Source: Bacteroidota bacterium (GTDB lineage: Bacteria; Bacteroidota; Bacteroidia; Sphingobacteriales; Sphingobacteriaceae). From it: a stretch of DNA of 64,000 nt. The stretch spans positions 92,169 to 156,168 of the forward strand of contig JAEXHI010000026.1 of the NCBI GenBank assembly GCA_023450085.1, read 5' to 3'. The translations under genes and the position numbers were made by a program. Positions 8,476-16,366 of the stretch are shown one piece after another. The notes under the pieces are model-generated. The model was given only the letters and a program-made list of their open reading frames with translations. It did not search any database and was not told the DNA's origin. Positions within the stretch are counted from its first letter, which is position 1. Every line of letters starts with the position of its first letter.

Positions 8476-8757
8476 ATGAAATTTTTTCTCCTATTAGCTA
8501 TTCACGTCTATTGGGGACTTTTTCCAAAAGCTAAGAGACGTAAATGCATCTTCAGAATCAGTTGTTCAAAACAAGTCTATCAAACTACTAAGTCTCTAGG
8601 TTTCTTAAAAGGAATGCAAGCATTCAAATATCGATATAGAAATTGCAGACATGGTTTTCAACTATTTGACCTTCAGAGCGGGAAAAGAATGATGAGGCTA
8701 CCTAACGGAGATATGATTAATGGAACTGAAATCTCAGAACGATTTATGAATCACTAA
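8476..8757 (+). CDS. YidD-like protein (membrane protein insertion efficiency factor family)
   Basis: A 93-residue protein with an N-terminal hydrophobic stretch (FFLLLAIHVYWGLF) and the YidD layout: CIFRISCS (Cys24, Cys30), a helix with GFLKGMQAFKYRYR, and a third Cys in RNCRHGF (Cys57). Typical YidD has CRFxPTCS, GxxxGxxxAxxRxxRCHP and GGYDPV; here the Pro and the GGYDPV tail are missing, so it is a divergent member. Classic yidD sits with rnpA and yidC and helps membrane insertion; this copy is instead inside an accessory cluster 2 bp after a DUF4177-like gene. It may serve the large membrane protein encoded next. Confidence 0.6.
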   Translation: MKFFLLLAIHVYWGLFPKAKRRKCIFRISCSKQVYQTTKSLGFLKGMQAFKYRYRNCRHGFQLFDLQSGKRMMRLPNGDMINGTEISERFMNH

Positions 8758-8817
8758 TTACAAGATAGATCTACTTATTGGAAAGAAAATCATTATAAAA
8801 TTATTTTATTAAGAATT

Positions 8818-10809
8818 ATGTTACAAAATTCAGAAATGCTTGAACAAAAAGTTCTGCATGACAATAAAGAAATTTTCATCCGAATAGTAAAGGAATTAGA
8901 GGGAGCGGATTTTGAAATTTTAATTGCTACTTCCTGGTTTACAGACGAAGAACTTTTTTCTATCTTAAAAAGCAAGATATTACAGAATATATCCATTCGC
9001 TTGATAATTGCTGATAATCAGGAAAACAACAAGTTACCATTCGAGGAGTTAGTAGCACTAGGAGCTTCCGTAACAAAAATAAAAAATGTTGGTTATGGTA
9101 TCATGAACCAAAAATTCTGTGTTATAGACAAAAGGATCGCTTTACATGGCTCATATAATTGGTCTTTGAATGCCAGAAAAAATAACCACGAAAGTTTAAT
9201 AGTAACCAATCATTCGGAGACGGTAGCAAGCTTAATTACAAACTTTAATGACATACAGCAAAAGGCCCTATTACAAAGGGGTGAAAAAGATATAGAAATC
9301 ATTGAAGATACCGCAGAAGTTAAAATTGAAAAACATAGTGCAAAAGAACACGCTATTTCAGAGTTTACGAAAGTGCTAGATTCTATGATAGCTTCAGAAA
9401 TTGGAAATTTTGATCGTTCAATTCTTAGAAAGCAAGGTTACGATCGTTCTAAATTTAATAACGGAGACCATCAAGTTCTTACTAAATCATTAGATACCGT
9501 TTATTCTATTTTCATCAATGATATAGATGTTGTTGAAGACAAAAAAAGGAGACTGATCACAAAAATAGATGAGCAGGAAATTAAAAGTGTCAATACACTT
9601 GAAGAGAACCTAAATCTACAGCTGCAGACTGCCGAAATCGAATCTGAAAATCAAATCTTAAATTCCAAAAACAAACTCACAAACTTAAGATCGGAAATCG
9701 ATAAGAGTAAGCAAAGCATAGAAAGTTTAAAAAACAACAAGATTACTTTTCACGAAAAAATCATCCAAGGAATTAAAGAGGAAATCAAGCACGCTCAACG
9801 TAATTTTATAGCTCCTAAATTTAAATGGTATGAATTCATCCCTGTGCTATTTGCTAATATCTGTCTAATTGCGTATCTGTTTATTTTTTATTCTTCGGCA
9901 TGCTACATACTCCTTTTTGCTATAGAAGATTCAAAGGAAATTAGAGCTAAAGGATTCGAAAGCGTACCTATGGAGATTTTTAATCCAAAGGCCATAAGCT
10001 TGACCCTTGAAAAGGGTGGTTCCGGAGCCTTATTTATAATCCTTTTTGTTAGTATCCCCCTTTTTTGTGCATTAATAAAACTATTTACCAAGAATAAATG
10101 GATTATCTATGCAATGTTCTTAGTAGGAATTGGCCTTGTTGATACTGCGATTGCTTATAAAGTTTCTGCCGCAATTCATGAAATGAAATATGCTTCTGGT
10201 GACACTAATGATATCTGGAAACCAATATTTGCGTTTGGAGATCCTAACTTTTACTTGGTCTTTTTGCTTGGCGGGTTTGGTTTACTGATGCTCAAATTCG
10301 CTTTTGAAAAATTGATTTCAATATTCGATGACCGAAACCCTGATATCGCCACATTAAAAAACAATTTAATCATAAAACAGCTTACAGAAGACATAAAATT
10401 GGAAGAAGGTAAACTATTACTGGTTCAAAATGAAATCTATTTAGCTGAACAGTTAAATATTGAAAGAGAGGCAGAGTTCAAAATAACGGAGACCCTAATA
10501 GAAGCCATTCCCAACAAGTTAATTCTACTGAAGGAAATTAAAAAAACAGATTTAATAACAGGTAAACAACACATTAGAGATGTCGCGACCATTTATAAAA
10601 GCCATATTGAAAATGATCATTTACCTATATCGATTGATTCTTTAAATGATAGAATAAATATCTTCTTAGAGGGTTGGAATGACTATCTCCATGAGGAATA
10701 TTCAGTACCTAAAGCTTCAGAAAAATCAAAAGATGCTTTTGATACGGCCGTAAATTGGCAAAATGAAAAAACAAAAAGTTCTCAAATAGATAAACGAGTA
10801 AAAATATAA
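8818..10809 (+). CDS. Membrane protein with inactive-looking phospholipase D-like domain and coiled coils
   Basis: A 663-residue protein. Residues 1-155 form one PLD-like domain with IATSWFTDEELF and the HKD region at 97-104, followed by GSYNWSLNARKNNHE. The catalytic His of HxKx4D is replaced by Asn97, while Lys99 and Asp104 remain, so hydrolysis by the normal route should be lost. A long coiled coil spans about 250-330, four membrane helices lie at about 343-370, 405-428, 434-453 and 478-500, a second coiled coil covers about 515-560, and a soluble tail follows. No signal peptide, so PLD and tail face the cytoplasm. It overlaps the next gene by 1 nt (TAATG). Function unknown; a membrane-bound sensor or effector is possible. 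Confidence 0.75.
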   Translation: MLQNSEMLEQKVLHDNKEIFIRIVKELEGADFEILIATSWFTDEELFSILKSKILQNISIRLIIADNQENNKLPFEELVALGASVTKIKNVGYGIMNQKFCVIDKRIALHGSYNWSLNARKNNHESLIVTNHSETVASLITNFNDIQQKALLQRGEKDIEIIEDTAEVKIEKHSAKEHAISEFTKVLDSMIASEIGNFDRSILRKQGYDRSKFNNGDHQVLTKSLDTVYSIFINDIDVVEDKKRRLITKIDEQEIKSVNTLEENLNLQLQTAEIESENQILNSKNKLTNLRSEIDKSKQSIESLKNNKITFHEKIIQGIKEEIKHAQRNFIAPKFKWYEFIPVLFANICLIAYLFIFYSSACYILLFAIEDSKEIRAKGFESVPMEIFNPKAISLTLEKGGSGALFIILFVSIPLFCALIKLFTKNKWIIYAMFLVGIGLVDTAIAYKVSAAIHEMKYASGDTNDIWKPIFAFGDPNFYLVFLLGGFGLLMLKFAFEKLISIFDDRNPDIATLKNNLIIKQLTEDIKLEEGKLLLVQNEIYLAEQLNIEREAEFKITETLIEAIPNKLILLKEIKKTDLITGKQHIRDVATIYKSHIENDHLPISIDSLNDRINIFLEGWNDYLHEEYSVPKASEKSKDAFDTAVNWQNEKTKSSQIDKRVKI

Positions 10810-11753
10810 TGAAAAAATCCATTTTAATTTACATTCTTCTGGTTATCTCTGCATCAGCAATTTTCGCACAAAAACAAAAAGAGGTAATTCACTACAATAT
10901 TATTTTTGCTCCCGATTTATCAAATAGATTAAATGCAAAGATCTATCCTAAGCCTGTTAATGATGTAGATTTAGTTGAAGGGATATTCAAATTGATCTGG
11001 CCGAACATATTAAGAGCTAAAAGAAGTGAGGGGCAAAAGGATAAATATACTATTGATTTTATTAACAAGGGATTGATAAAAATATATAGTGTTAACACAA
11101 ATGTGCTCACAATTGATTTTCAAAAATTTGATAGACAAAATGATAGGATCAATTACATCATGGGGAGAAACGGTGCTAAATGTACTTTAGAAAATGATGT
11201 AGAAAAATTAATTAAAGAATATAAAAACTTCAACAATAAAGCCTCCAACTCCAGCAACGGAGCAGATATATGGACCTATTTTCAATCTGGGATTGACGAA
11301 GGAGTAATACAATCGAACATCAAAATTGGGAATGTAAATCACGTATTCCGAAATATCTTGATATTAATTACCGACGGATATATCGAAGCTGGAATTTTTA
11401 ATAAAGGTTACGATCTCAGCGAAAGCAAAATATCCAATTTCAGAAATGCCTTCTTAAAATCAACAGAAAAAGATATGGCAACTTTCTTAACTAAGAATCA
11501 GAAATTCAAGATTAATCCTGTAAAAAATAAATACTTAAAAAATTTAGAAGTGATGGTAATAGAAATGTACGACAGATCCCTTTCAAAAACTGGAGCTGCG
11601 ACCAAGCATCCTACCGATATGGAAATCATGAAACTTATCTGGTCAGATTGGCTACAGAAATCAGGAGTAAAAAGATTCGAACTTAAGGCTACCGCTGCAA
11701 ATAAAGATCAAGGAATAAAATCTATAATGAACTTCATTATGAATAACAATTAA
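10809..11753 (+). CDS. Exported von Willebrand factor A-like protein
   Basis: A 314-residue protein with a signal peptide (MKKSILIYILLVISASAIFAQ). The first strand after it carries DLSNR (residues 36-40), a partial MIDAS motif in which the usual third position Ser is Arg, and ILILITDGYIEAG near 184-196 supplies the TDG motif. These mark a vWA-like fold, normally a metal-dependent protein-binding domain. It starts at the stop of the PLD-like gene (1-nt overlap), so the two products probably act together, one in the inner membrane and one in the periplasm. I know no family with this pair. Confidence 0.65.
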   Translation: MKKSILIYILLVISASAIFAQKQKEVIHYNIIFAPDLSNRLNAKIYPKPVNDVDLVEGIFKLIWPNILRAKRSEGQKDKYTIDFINKGLIKIYSVNTNVLTIDFQKFDRQNDRINYIMGRNGAKCTLENDVEKLIKEYKNFNNKASNSSNGADIWTYFQSGIDEGVIQSNIKIGNVNHVFRNILILITDGYIEAGIFNKGYDLSESKISNFRNAFLKSTEKDMATFLTKNQKFKINPVKNKYLKNLEVMVIEMYDRSLSKTGAATKHPTDMEIMKLIWSDWLQKSGVKRFELKATAANKDQGIKSIMNFIMNNN

Positions 11754-11754
11754 T

Positions 11755-11961
11755 ATGAAAATTTCAATATTCTCTCTCTTGTTGATACTTATCAACCTCC
11801 AAACCAGTCCAACCGCCTATATTTGCGACAACGGAAAAACCAACAAATACCATCTATCTAAACAATGCCGAGGAATACGCAAATGCAATTACAAAATTGT
11901 AGAAATCAGTTTGGAAAAAGCCAAGAAAAAGGGCTATGGCCTATGCGGTTACGAATATTAG
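11755..11961 (+). CDS. Small exported Cys-rich protein
   Basis: A 68-residue protein with a signal peptide (MKISIFSLLLILINLQTSPTA) and a compact core: YICDNG, HLSKQCRGIRKC and GLCGYE. The spacing of Cys and His suggests a zinc- or disulfide-stabilised knot, a pattern I have seen in small Bacteroidetes proteins beside nucleases. It begins 1 bp after the vWA-like stop and overlaps the start of the next gene by 19 bp, so it is part of the same transcript. Confidence 0.6.
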   Translation: MKISIFSLLLILINLQTSPTAYICDNGKTNKYHLSKQCRGIRKCNYKIVEISLEKAKKKGYGLCGYEY

Positions 11962-12515
11962 CCACATTGGTGTTGTTAATTTATGGCAACTTTGCTTTCG
12001 GTCAGTTCAAACCAGTTCCCGCTTGGCAAAAGGCCCTTAGTAAAACCAGCTTTACCGCAAAAGTCATCCGCATTTTAGATGGCGACACCATGGAGGTGCT
12101 TTATCAAAACAAGCCTATTAAAATTAGACTGGCCCACATCGATGCTCCAGAACATAAGAAAAAACAGGCCTTTGGAATACAAGCCAAAAAAGCATTATCC
12201 GATTTATGTTTCGGACAAACCGTTACCGTTCATAGTGAAAAGTTAGACCGCTATGGACGGTTGATTGCCGTAATTATCAATAACAAAAAACAAATTGTTA
12301 ACCAAGAAATGGTCAAATTAGGAATGGCTTGGCATTTCAAGAAATATTCCAAAGATAACCAATACGCCCAGTTAGAAATACAGGCCAGAAAACAGCGAAA
12401 AGGTTTATGGCAGTTGGCCAACCCAGTTCCTCCTTGGGAATGGCGAAAAAGAAAAGCCTCACTTGGTACCAACGAGCTTCAAGGCCCTGTTCAAACTGCG
12501 CAAGGTAATCCCTAA
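11943..12515 (+). CDS. Exported thermonuclease (SNase-fold) family protein
   Basis: A 190-residue protein from the ATG at 11943, which gives a clean signal peptide (MRLRILATLVLLIYGNFAFG); an upstream extension would run through the previous gene. The SNase core is intact: ILDGDTMEV, IKIRLAHIDAPE, AKKALSDLCFGQ, KLDRYGRLIA and EMVKLGMAW. These carry the Asp/Arg/Glu residues used for Ca2+-dependent phosphodiester cleavage. It should act in the periplasm or outside the cell on DNA or RNA. It is the last gene of the 8237-12515 cluster. Its 3' end overlaps the convergent Crp-type gene by 57 bp, leaving no room for a separate terminator. Confidence 0.85.
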   Translation: MRLRILATLVLLIYGNFAFGQFKPVPAWQKALSKTSFTAKVIRILDGDTMEVLYQNKPIKIRLAHIDAPEHKKKQAFGIQAKKALSDLCFGQTVTVHSEKLDRYGRLIAVIINNKKQIVNQEMVKLGMAWHFKKYSKDNQYAQLEIQARKQRKGLWQLANPVPPWEWRKRKASLGTNELQGPVQTAQGNP

Positions 12516-13025
12516 ATAAGCAGCCATATCATCCTTGCTGATCTGTATATCTAGTTTTTGCTGGAGCTCTAAAAGTTTGCCTAGGCCATGGTCAACGGTA
12601 TACAATTGCTGAAAAGAAGCCCTACTGCTTGTGTTTACAATCCGCTCAGCAAGCTCATGCAATAACAATTTGTTTAGCGTAAGATCTTTAGTCAACAACT
12701 CTCTAAAAACAGCTACAGGAATGGCATAAGCTTCTAACGGGGTTAATGCCGATACATTACAAAGGCAATCGGTATTCCTCAATGTTTCTATCTCACCTAA
12801 AATTTCCCCATCGCCCAAAAACTCCAAGATGTAATCCTTACCGTTTTCTTCTAAAAAATAGCATTTTGCAATCCCTACTTTTACCACCAACACTTTAAGG
12901 CAAGCCTCGCCTTGTGTAAGCAATAAATCTTCTTTATTAAAACGCTGTAAAGTAATGGATGGATAACGCCCACTTTGGTAAAGCGCATCCATGTAGGATA
13001 AAAATTCGGTGTTTGTTCTCAGCAT
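12459..13025 (-). CDS. Crp/Fnr-family transcriptional regulator
   Basis: A 188-residue protein from the ATG at 13025. Residues about 20-110 form a cyclic-nucleotide-binding fold (FLGDGEILGEIETLR) and the C-terminus a winged helix (ISKDDMAAYLGITLRSLNRA). An upstream ATG at 13112 is in frame but lies upstream of the -7 promoter box at 13088-13095, so it should not be transcribed. No Fnr-type N-terminal cysteines are present. The ligand and targets are unknown. It is divergent from a HAD hydrolase and convergent with the SNase gene. Confidence 0.85.
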   Translation of the reverse strand: MLRTNTEFLSYMDALYQSGRYPSITLQRFNKEDLLLTQGEACLKVLVVKVGIAKCYFLEENGKDYILEFLGDGEILGEIETLRNTDCLCNVSALTPLEAYAIPVAVFRELLTKDLTLNKLLLHELAERIVNTSSRASFQQLYTVDHGLGKLLELQQKLDIQISKDDMAAYLGITLRSLNRALKLVGTK

Positions 13026-13087
13026 AACAAGGTTGGGACATTTGTCCTTTTTTGCATCAGGTATTTCCTTCACCTTTGCAACATTTA

Positions 13088-13118
13088 CAAAGATAATGTG
13101 ATGGCAAAGCATCGCAAA
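13088..13118 (-). promoter_or_regulatory. Promoter of the Crp-type regulator
   Basis: On the minus strand TTTG (13115-13118) and TATCTTTG (13088-13095) are separated by exactly 19 bp, the full Bacteroidetes -33/-7 form. Predicted transcription start is about 13083, which decides the start codon at 13025. Confidence 0.75.
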
Positions 13119-13134
13119 TAAAATAATTAGCCAA

Positions 13135-13821
13135 ATGAAGAATCAAATTACCACCATTGCGTTTGACGCCGATGATACCCTTTGGGAAAATGAGCCCTAT
13201 TTCAGACAGGCAGAAGAAAAATTTTCGGTACTGTTCAGCCACCTCCCAGCAGACGATGTGATCAAACAATTGTTTGATATCGAGATGAGGAACCTGAAAA
13301 TGTATGGTTATGGCATCAAAGGCTTTATGTTGTGCATGGTAGAAACACTGGCCAAGCTTAGTGGAGAGCAGATTGATAAAAATTTGATTGCAAAAATATT
13401 TGAAATAGGTCATGAACTATTGCAAAAACCCATTATCCTACTAGAAGGAATTGAAGAGACCCTACAGCACCTACATGGAAAATACAGATTGGTAATGGCT
13501 ACCAAAGGCGATTTATTGGACCAAGAAAGAAAGTTAGAAAAATCTGGCTTGGCAAAATACTTTCACCATATCGAAATTATGAGCGACAAACAGCCAGCAA
13601 ACTACCAAAAGTTGATACAGCATTTGGATTGCAAACCTGAAAACTTTTTGATGGTAGGCAACTCCCGAAAATCGGATATTTTGCCTGTTTTGGCCATCAA
13701 TGCTTTTGCTGTAGAAGTACCTTACCACACCACTTGGATACACGAAGTACATGAAGAGGAGATTGTACATCCTAATTTCATCAGTGTAGAAAGCATTGAT
13801 CAGGTGATACCGTTGTTATAG
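13135..13821 (+). CDS. HAD-superfamily hydrolase
   Basis: A 228-residue protein with motif I FDADDTLW (nucleophile Asp11, acid/base Asp13), motif II MATKGD, and motif III/IV around KPENFLMVGNSRKSDILP. A helical cap domain lies between residues about 20 and 100. The family removes phosphate from small molecules or nucleotides; the substrate cannot be inferred. It starts 109 bp from the divergent Crp-type regulator, leaving a shared promoter region. No partner gene follows. Confidence 0.85.
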   Translation: MKNQITTIAFDADDTLWENEPYFRQAEEKFSVLFSHLPADDVIKQLFDIEMRNLKMYGYGIKGFMLCMVETLAKLSGEQIDKNLIAKIFEIGHELLQKPIILLEGIEETLQHLHGKYRLVMATKGDLLDQERKLEKSGLAKYFHHIEIMSDKQPANYQKLIQHLDCKPENFLMVGNSRKSDILPVLAINAFAVEVPYHTTWIHEVHEEEIVHPNFISVESIDQVIPLL

Positions 13822-13844
13822 TAATTTGCCACAGATATAGTCCC

Positions 13845-13935
13845 CCCGCCCGTTGGGCACCCCTCTGGAAGAGGGGAATTTCATAGTCCACATTCCCCTC
13901 TGCTAGAGAGGTAGTCGAAGACTGGGGTGTTCAAC
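13845..13935. repeat. C/G-rich dispersed repeat element
   Basis: Contains the local hairpin CCCCTCT...AGAGGGG (about 13860-13878) and a second CCCCTCT/AGAGAGGT segment with ACTGGGGTG near the end. Related C-rich palindromes occur at 37062-37199 and 45720-45764, so it is one copy of a spacer repeat family. Confidence 0.5.
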
Positions 13936-13960
13936 ATTCATTTGTGAATCTGTGGCTAAA

Positions 13961-14032
13961 GAGATTGCTTCGTCATTCTTCCTCGCAAAGACGATCACAC
14001 CTCCGTCATTGCGAGCTTTGCAAAGCAATCTC
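13961..14032. repeat. Imperfect palindromic dispersed element (72 bp)
   Basis: The ends GAGATTGCTT (13961) and AAGCAATCTC (to 14032) are inverted repeats, and internal CCTCGCAAAGACG / CGTCATTGCGAG extend the pairing. It lies just upstream of the CAT-like gene. Confidence 0.6.
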
Positions 14033-14072
14033 ACCCATTAAAACCCTTGCCACTCGTGGTTAACAAAAAAAT

Positions 14073-14696
14073 ATGAAAAAAATCAACATAGACACATGGA
14101 AAAGAAGAGACCATTTTAAACTCTTCAGTCAGTTTGAAGAACCATTCTTTGGAGTGGTTGTAAATATAGATTGTACTAAAGCTTACGCAAATGCCAAAGC
14201 GGAGAAAAAATCGTTCTTTTTGCACTACCTGTACAGAGCACTAAAAGCAGCAAATTCAATTGAAGAGTTTCGTTACCGCATTTTAAATAACGAGGTCATC
14301 CTTCATGACCAAATTAGTGTTTCTACCACTATTAATCGTCCAAATGGCACTTTTGGTTTTGGTTACTTCGACTATAACAACGATGAAAGCATTTTTATTG
14401 CTGATGCTCAAAAAGCCATACAAGAAGTTCAAAACACAGAAGGATTAACTCCGTCGCAAGAAGGTGCCAGCGAAATCCATTTTTCGGCCATCCCATGGAT
14501 AGATTTCACTTCATTATCGCATGCCCGCAGCTTTAGCTTCCCTGATAGTGCACCAAAAATCTCTTTTGGAAAAGTGACTGAAAAAGATGGGATCAGAACC
14601 ATGCCTGTATCCATTCATTTACATCATGGCCTAGGCGATGGTTATCATGTAGGACTTTTTGTAGAGCAATTCCAAGCTTTGATGAACGAAGGTTAA
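14073..14696 (+). CDS. Chloramphenicol acetyltransferase-family protein
   Basis: A 207-residue CAT-fold acyltransferase. The active site HHGLGDGYHVGLF keeps the catalytic His185 and structural Asp189, and IDCT, SFFLHYLYRALKAAN and FTSLSHARSF match the rest of the family. CAT enzymes move acetyl from CoA to chloramphenicol as trimers; chromosomal relatives in Bacteroidetes are often of unproven substrate. Length is slightly under classic CAT (about 213-219). A dispersed palindromic repeat lies directly upstream and no clear promoter was found. Confidence 0.8.
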   Translation: MKKINIDTWKRRDHFKLFSQFEEPFFGVVVNIDCTKAYANAKAEKKSFFLHYLYRALKAANSIEEFRYRILNNEVILHDQISVSTTINRPNGTFGFGYFDYNNDESIFIADAQKAIQEVQNTEGLTPSQEGASEIHFSAIPWIDFTSLSHARSFSFPDSAPKISFGKVTEKDGIRTMPVSIHLHHGLGDGYHVGLFVEQFQALMNEG

Positions 14697-14721
14697 TCCC
14701 TGTCATCGTTTTGAAATATTA

Positions 14722-14762
14722 AATGCAACAATATTGCATTATTAATTTAATGCGTACTTTCG
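14722..14762 (+). promoter_or_regulatory. Promoter with TGCAA-N5-TTGCA palindrome
   Basis: A 7-bp inverted repeat (14722-14728 with 14734-14740, spacer CAATA) contains a TTG (14734-14736), followed after 18 bp by TACTTTCG (14755-14762), close to TAnnTTTG. The same TGCAA-N5-TTGCA design occurs at 35000-35014 before the operon that includes a ZIP transporter. Confidence 0.55.
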
Positions 14763-14781
14763 TTTACACAATTAAACGAAC

Positions 14782-15696
14782 ATGGAAATTTCAAAAACAT
14801 ACGATGTCATCATTATAGGCGGCAGCTATGCAGGCCTATCAGCGGCAATGGCCTTGGGCCGAGCCGTTAGAACCTTATTGGTGTTGGACAATGGTAAACC
14901 TTGCAATGCCCAAACACCCCATTCACATAACTTCCTCACTCAAGACGGAAAAACACCAAAAGAGATTGCGACAGTTGCCAAGGAACAGGTAAGTAAATAT
15001 GAAACCATCACTTTTGTTGATGATACTGCCATAGCAGCTGCCAAAACAGGCAATGGCTTTCAGATCAGCACTGCCAAGGGTGATGTTTTTAAAACCAAAA
15101 AAATCATCTTTGCCAGCGGCGTTAAAGATGAACTTCCAAACATTGAAGGTTTTGCTGAGTGTTGGGGAATTTCGGTCATCCACTGCCCTTATTGCCATGG
15201 CTACGAAGTACGCAACCGAACCACTGGAATTTTTGCCAACGGCGATATTGCCTACGAATTTACCAAGTTGATTTGGAACTGGAGCAAAGACCTGACCTTA
15301 TTTACCAACGGAAAATCTACCCTCAGCCCTGAACAAACCAAAGAACTTCAATCAAAACAGATTAACATCGTCGAAAAAGAAATCGTTAAGGTTTCTCATC
15401 AAAATGGACAGCTTGAACATCTGGTATTTAGCGACGGTACTACTCAACGTTTAGATGCCTTATACGCCAAACTGGGTTTTAAGCAAAACACCGACCTTCC
15501 TGTTCATTTAGGTTGTGCACTATCTGAAAGTGGCTACATTAACGTAGATGCGATGCAGAAAACCACTGTCGATGGTGTATTTGCATGTGGTGACAATACC
15601 AACATGATGCGCTCTGTAGCCAATGCTGTTTATAGCGGTAACATGGCGGGAGCTATTGCTAGTAAAGAATTAATCGCTGAAGAATTTAGTGTTTAA
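14782..15696 (+). CDS. Thioredoxin reductase-like NAD(P)/FAD oxidoreductase
   Basis: A 304-residue flavoprotein with the FAD motif IIIGGSYAGLSAA, a redox-active HCPYCHG (Cys135, Cys138) in the position used by thioredoxin reductases, and the closing VFACGDNTN. The enzyme probably moves electrons from NAD(P)H through FAD to a disulfide, but the classic second pyridine motif GGG is degenerate (TGIFANGDIAYE). The natural partner is unknown; related enzymes act on small-molecule dithiols as well as thioredoxin. The promoter holds a TGCAA-N5-TTGCA palindrome shared with the 35-kb operon. Confidence 0.85.
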   Translation: MEISKTYDVIIIGGSYAGLSAAMALGRAVRTLLVLDNGKPCNAQTPHSHNFLTQDGKTPKEIATVAKEQVSKYETITFVDDTAIAAAKTGNGFQISTAKGDVFKTKKIIFASGVKDELPNIEGFAECWGISVIHCPYCHGYEVRNRTTGIFANGDIAYEFTKLIWNWSKDLTLFTNGKSTLSPEQTKELQSKQINIVEKEIVKVSHQNGQLEHLVFSDGTTQRLDALYAKLGFKQNTDLPVHLGCALSESGYINVDAMQKTTVDGVFACGDNTNMMRSVANAVYSGNMAGAIASKELIAEEFSV

Positions 15697-15714
15697 GCGA
15701 TTAAAATGTGATGA

Positions 15715-15748
15715 ATTGCTCCGACAATGTACCCTTTATCGGAGCAAT
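15715..15748. terminator. Inverted repeat between convergent genes
   Basis: A perfect 10-bp stem (15715-15724 with 15739-15748) with a 14-nt loop lies between the convergent flavoprotein and iron-permease genes. There is no T tract on either side, so termination is plausible but not typical. Confidence 0.5.
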
Positions 15749-15751
15749 CTA

Positions 15752-16243
15752 TCAACACTCGCTGGACGGCTTTATATTTTCTGATAAGGCCTGTGCCATT
15801 TTCATTACCTTTCTACGATGCAATTTCTGTGCTACATCAATAGAATGCGATTGATGAATATTACTTTCGTTTTTGGCCAACTTAGCTAAGGTTGCATAAA
15901 ATTTGTGGAACTGGTCCAATTCCTGTTCCGTTAAATCTTCAATATCCACCATTCTATTACTGGCTTTCTCATGCGCAGCAATCAATTCGTTCAATTTAAG
16001 CTGTATGGCCTTGCTATCTTTGTTCTGTGCCTTTTGAATCAAAAAAACCATCAAAAAGGTGATGATCGTTGTTCCCGTATTAATCACCAATTGCCAAGTT
16101 TCCGAATAATTGAAAATAGGGCCTGATACCGCCCAAGCCACTACAATAATTACTGCTGAAATAAATGCCGGTGAACTTCCCGTAAACTTAGTAGCGGCAT
16201 TTGAAAAACGCTCAAACAATCCAATTTTATTTTCTCTGCTCAT
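15752..16243 (-). CDS. Low-affinity iron permease family protein
   Basis: A 163-residue membrane protein with two membrane helices (FISAVIIVVAWAVSGPIF and LVINTGTTIITFLMVFLIQ) followed by QNKDSKAIQLKLNELI, the signature of the low-affinity iron permease family. The C-terminal half is a charged cytoplasmic helix pair. Bacterial members are named after yeast Fet4, yet their transport role is unproven; two helices are few for a transporter unless it forms oligomers. It is a single-gene unit facing the flavoprotein. Confidence 0.8.
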   Translation of the reverse strand: MSRENKIGLFERFSNAATKFTGSSPAFISAVIIVVAWAVSGPIFNYSETWQLVINTGTTIITFLMVFLIQKAQNKDSKAIQLKLNELIAAHEKASNRMVDIEDLTEQELDQFHKFYATLAKLAKNESNIHQSHSIDVAQKLHRRKVMKMAQALSENIKPSSEC

Positions 16244-16366
16244 ATGAATATCTTGTTATAACATTCAATTTAGTATTTTATAATCAAATCTACGCCATTT
16301 AATACTAGCCGTATTTTACTACACTTTTTGATGTTTCACTTCTAAATCACCTAGGTTGGTTGGAAT

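Noticed and set aside
11865..11942. Upstream start for the SNase-like protein
   Set aside because: The extension overlaps the Cys-rich gene and hides the signal peptide; the ATG at 11943 gives a clean one.
13026..13112. Upstream start for the Crp-type regulator
   Set aside because: It would place the start upstream of a perfect -33/-7 promoter; the added residues match no family.
13057..13413. 118-codon open frame on the minus strand
   Set aside because: It lies antisense over the start of the HAD hydrolase, which has clear motifs.
14073..14696. Assignment as an acquired chloramphenicol resistance gene
   Set aside because: The CAT active site is present, but composition is normal, no mobile element is near, and chromosomal relatives often have unknown substrates.
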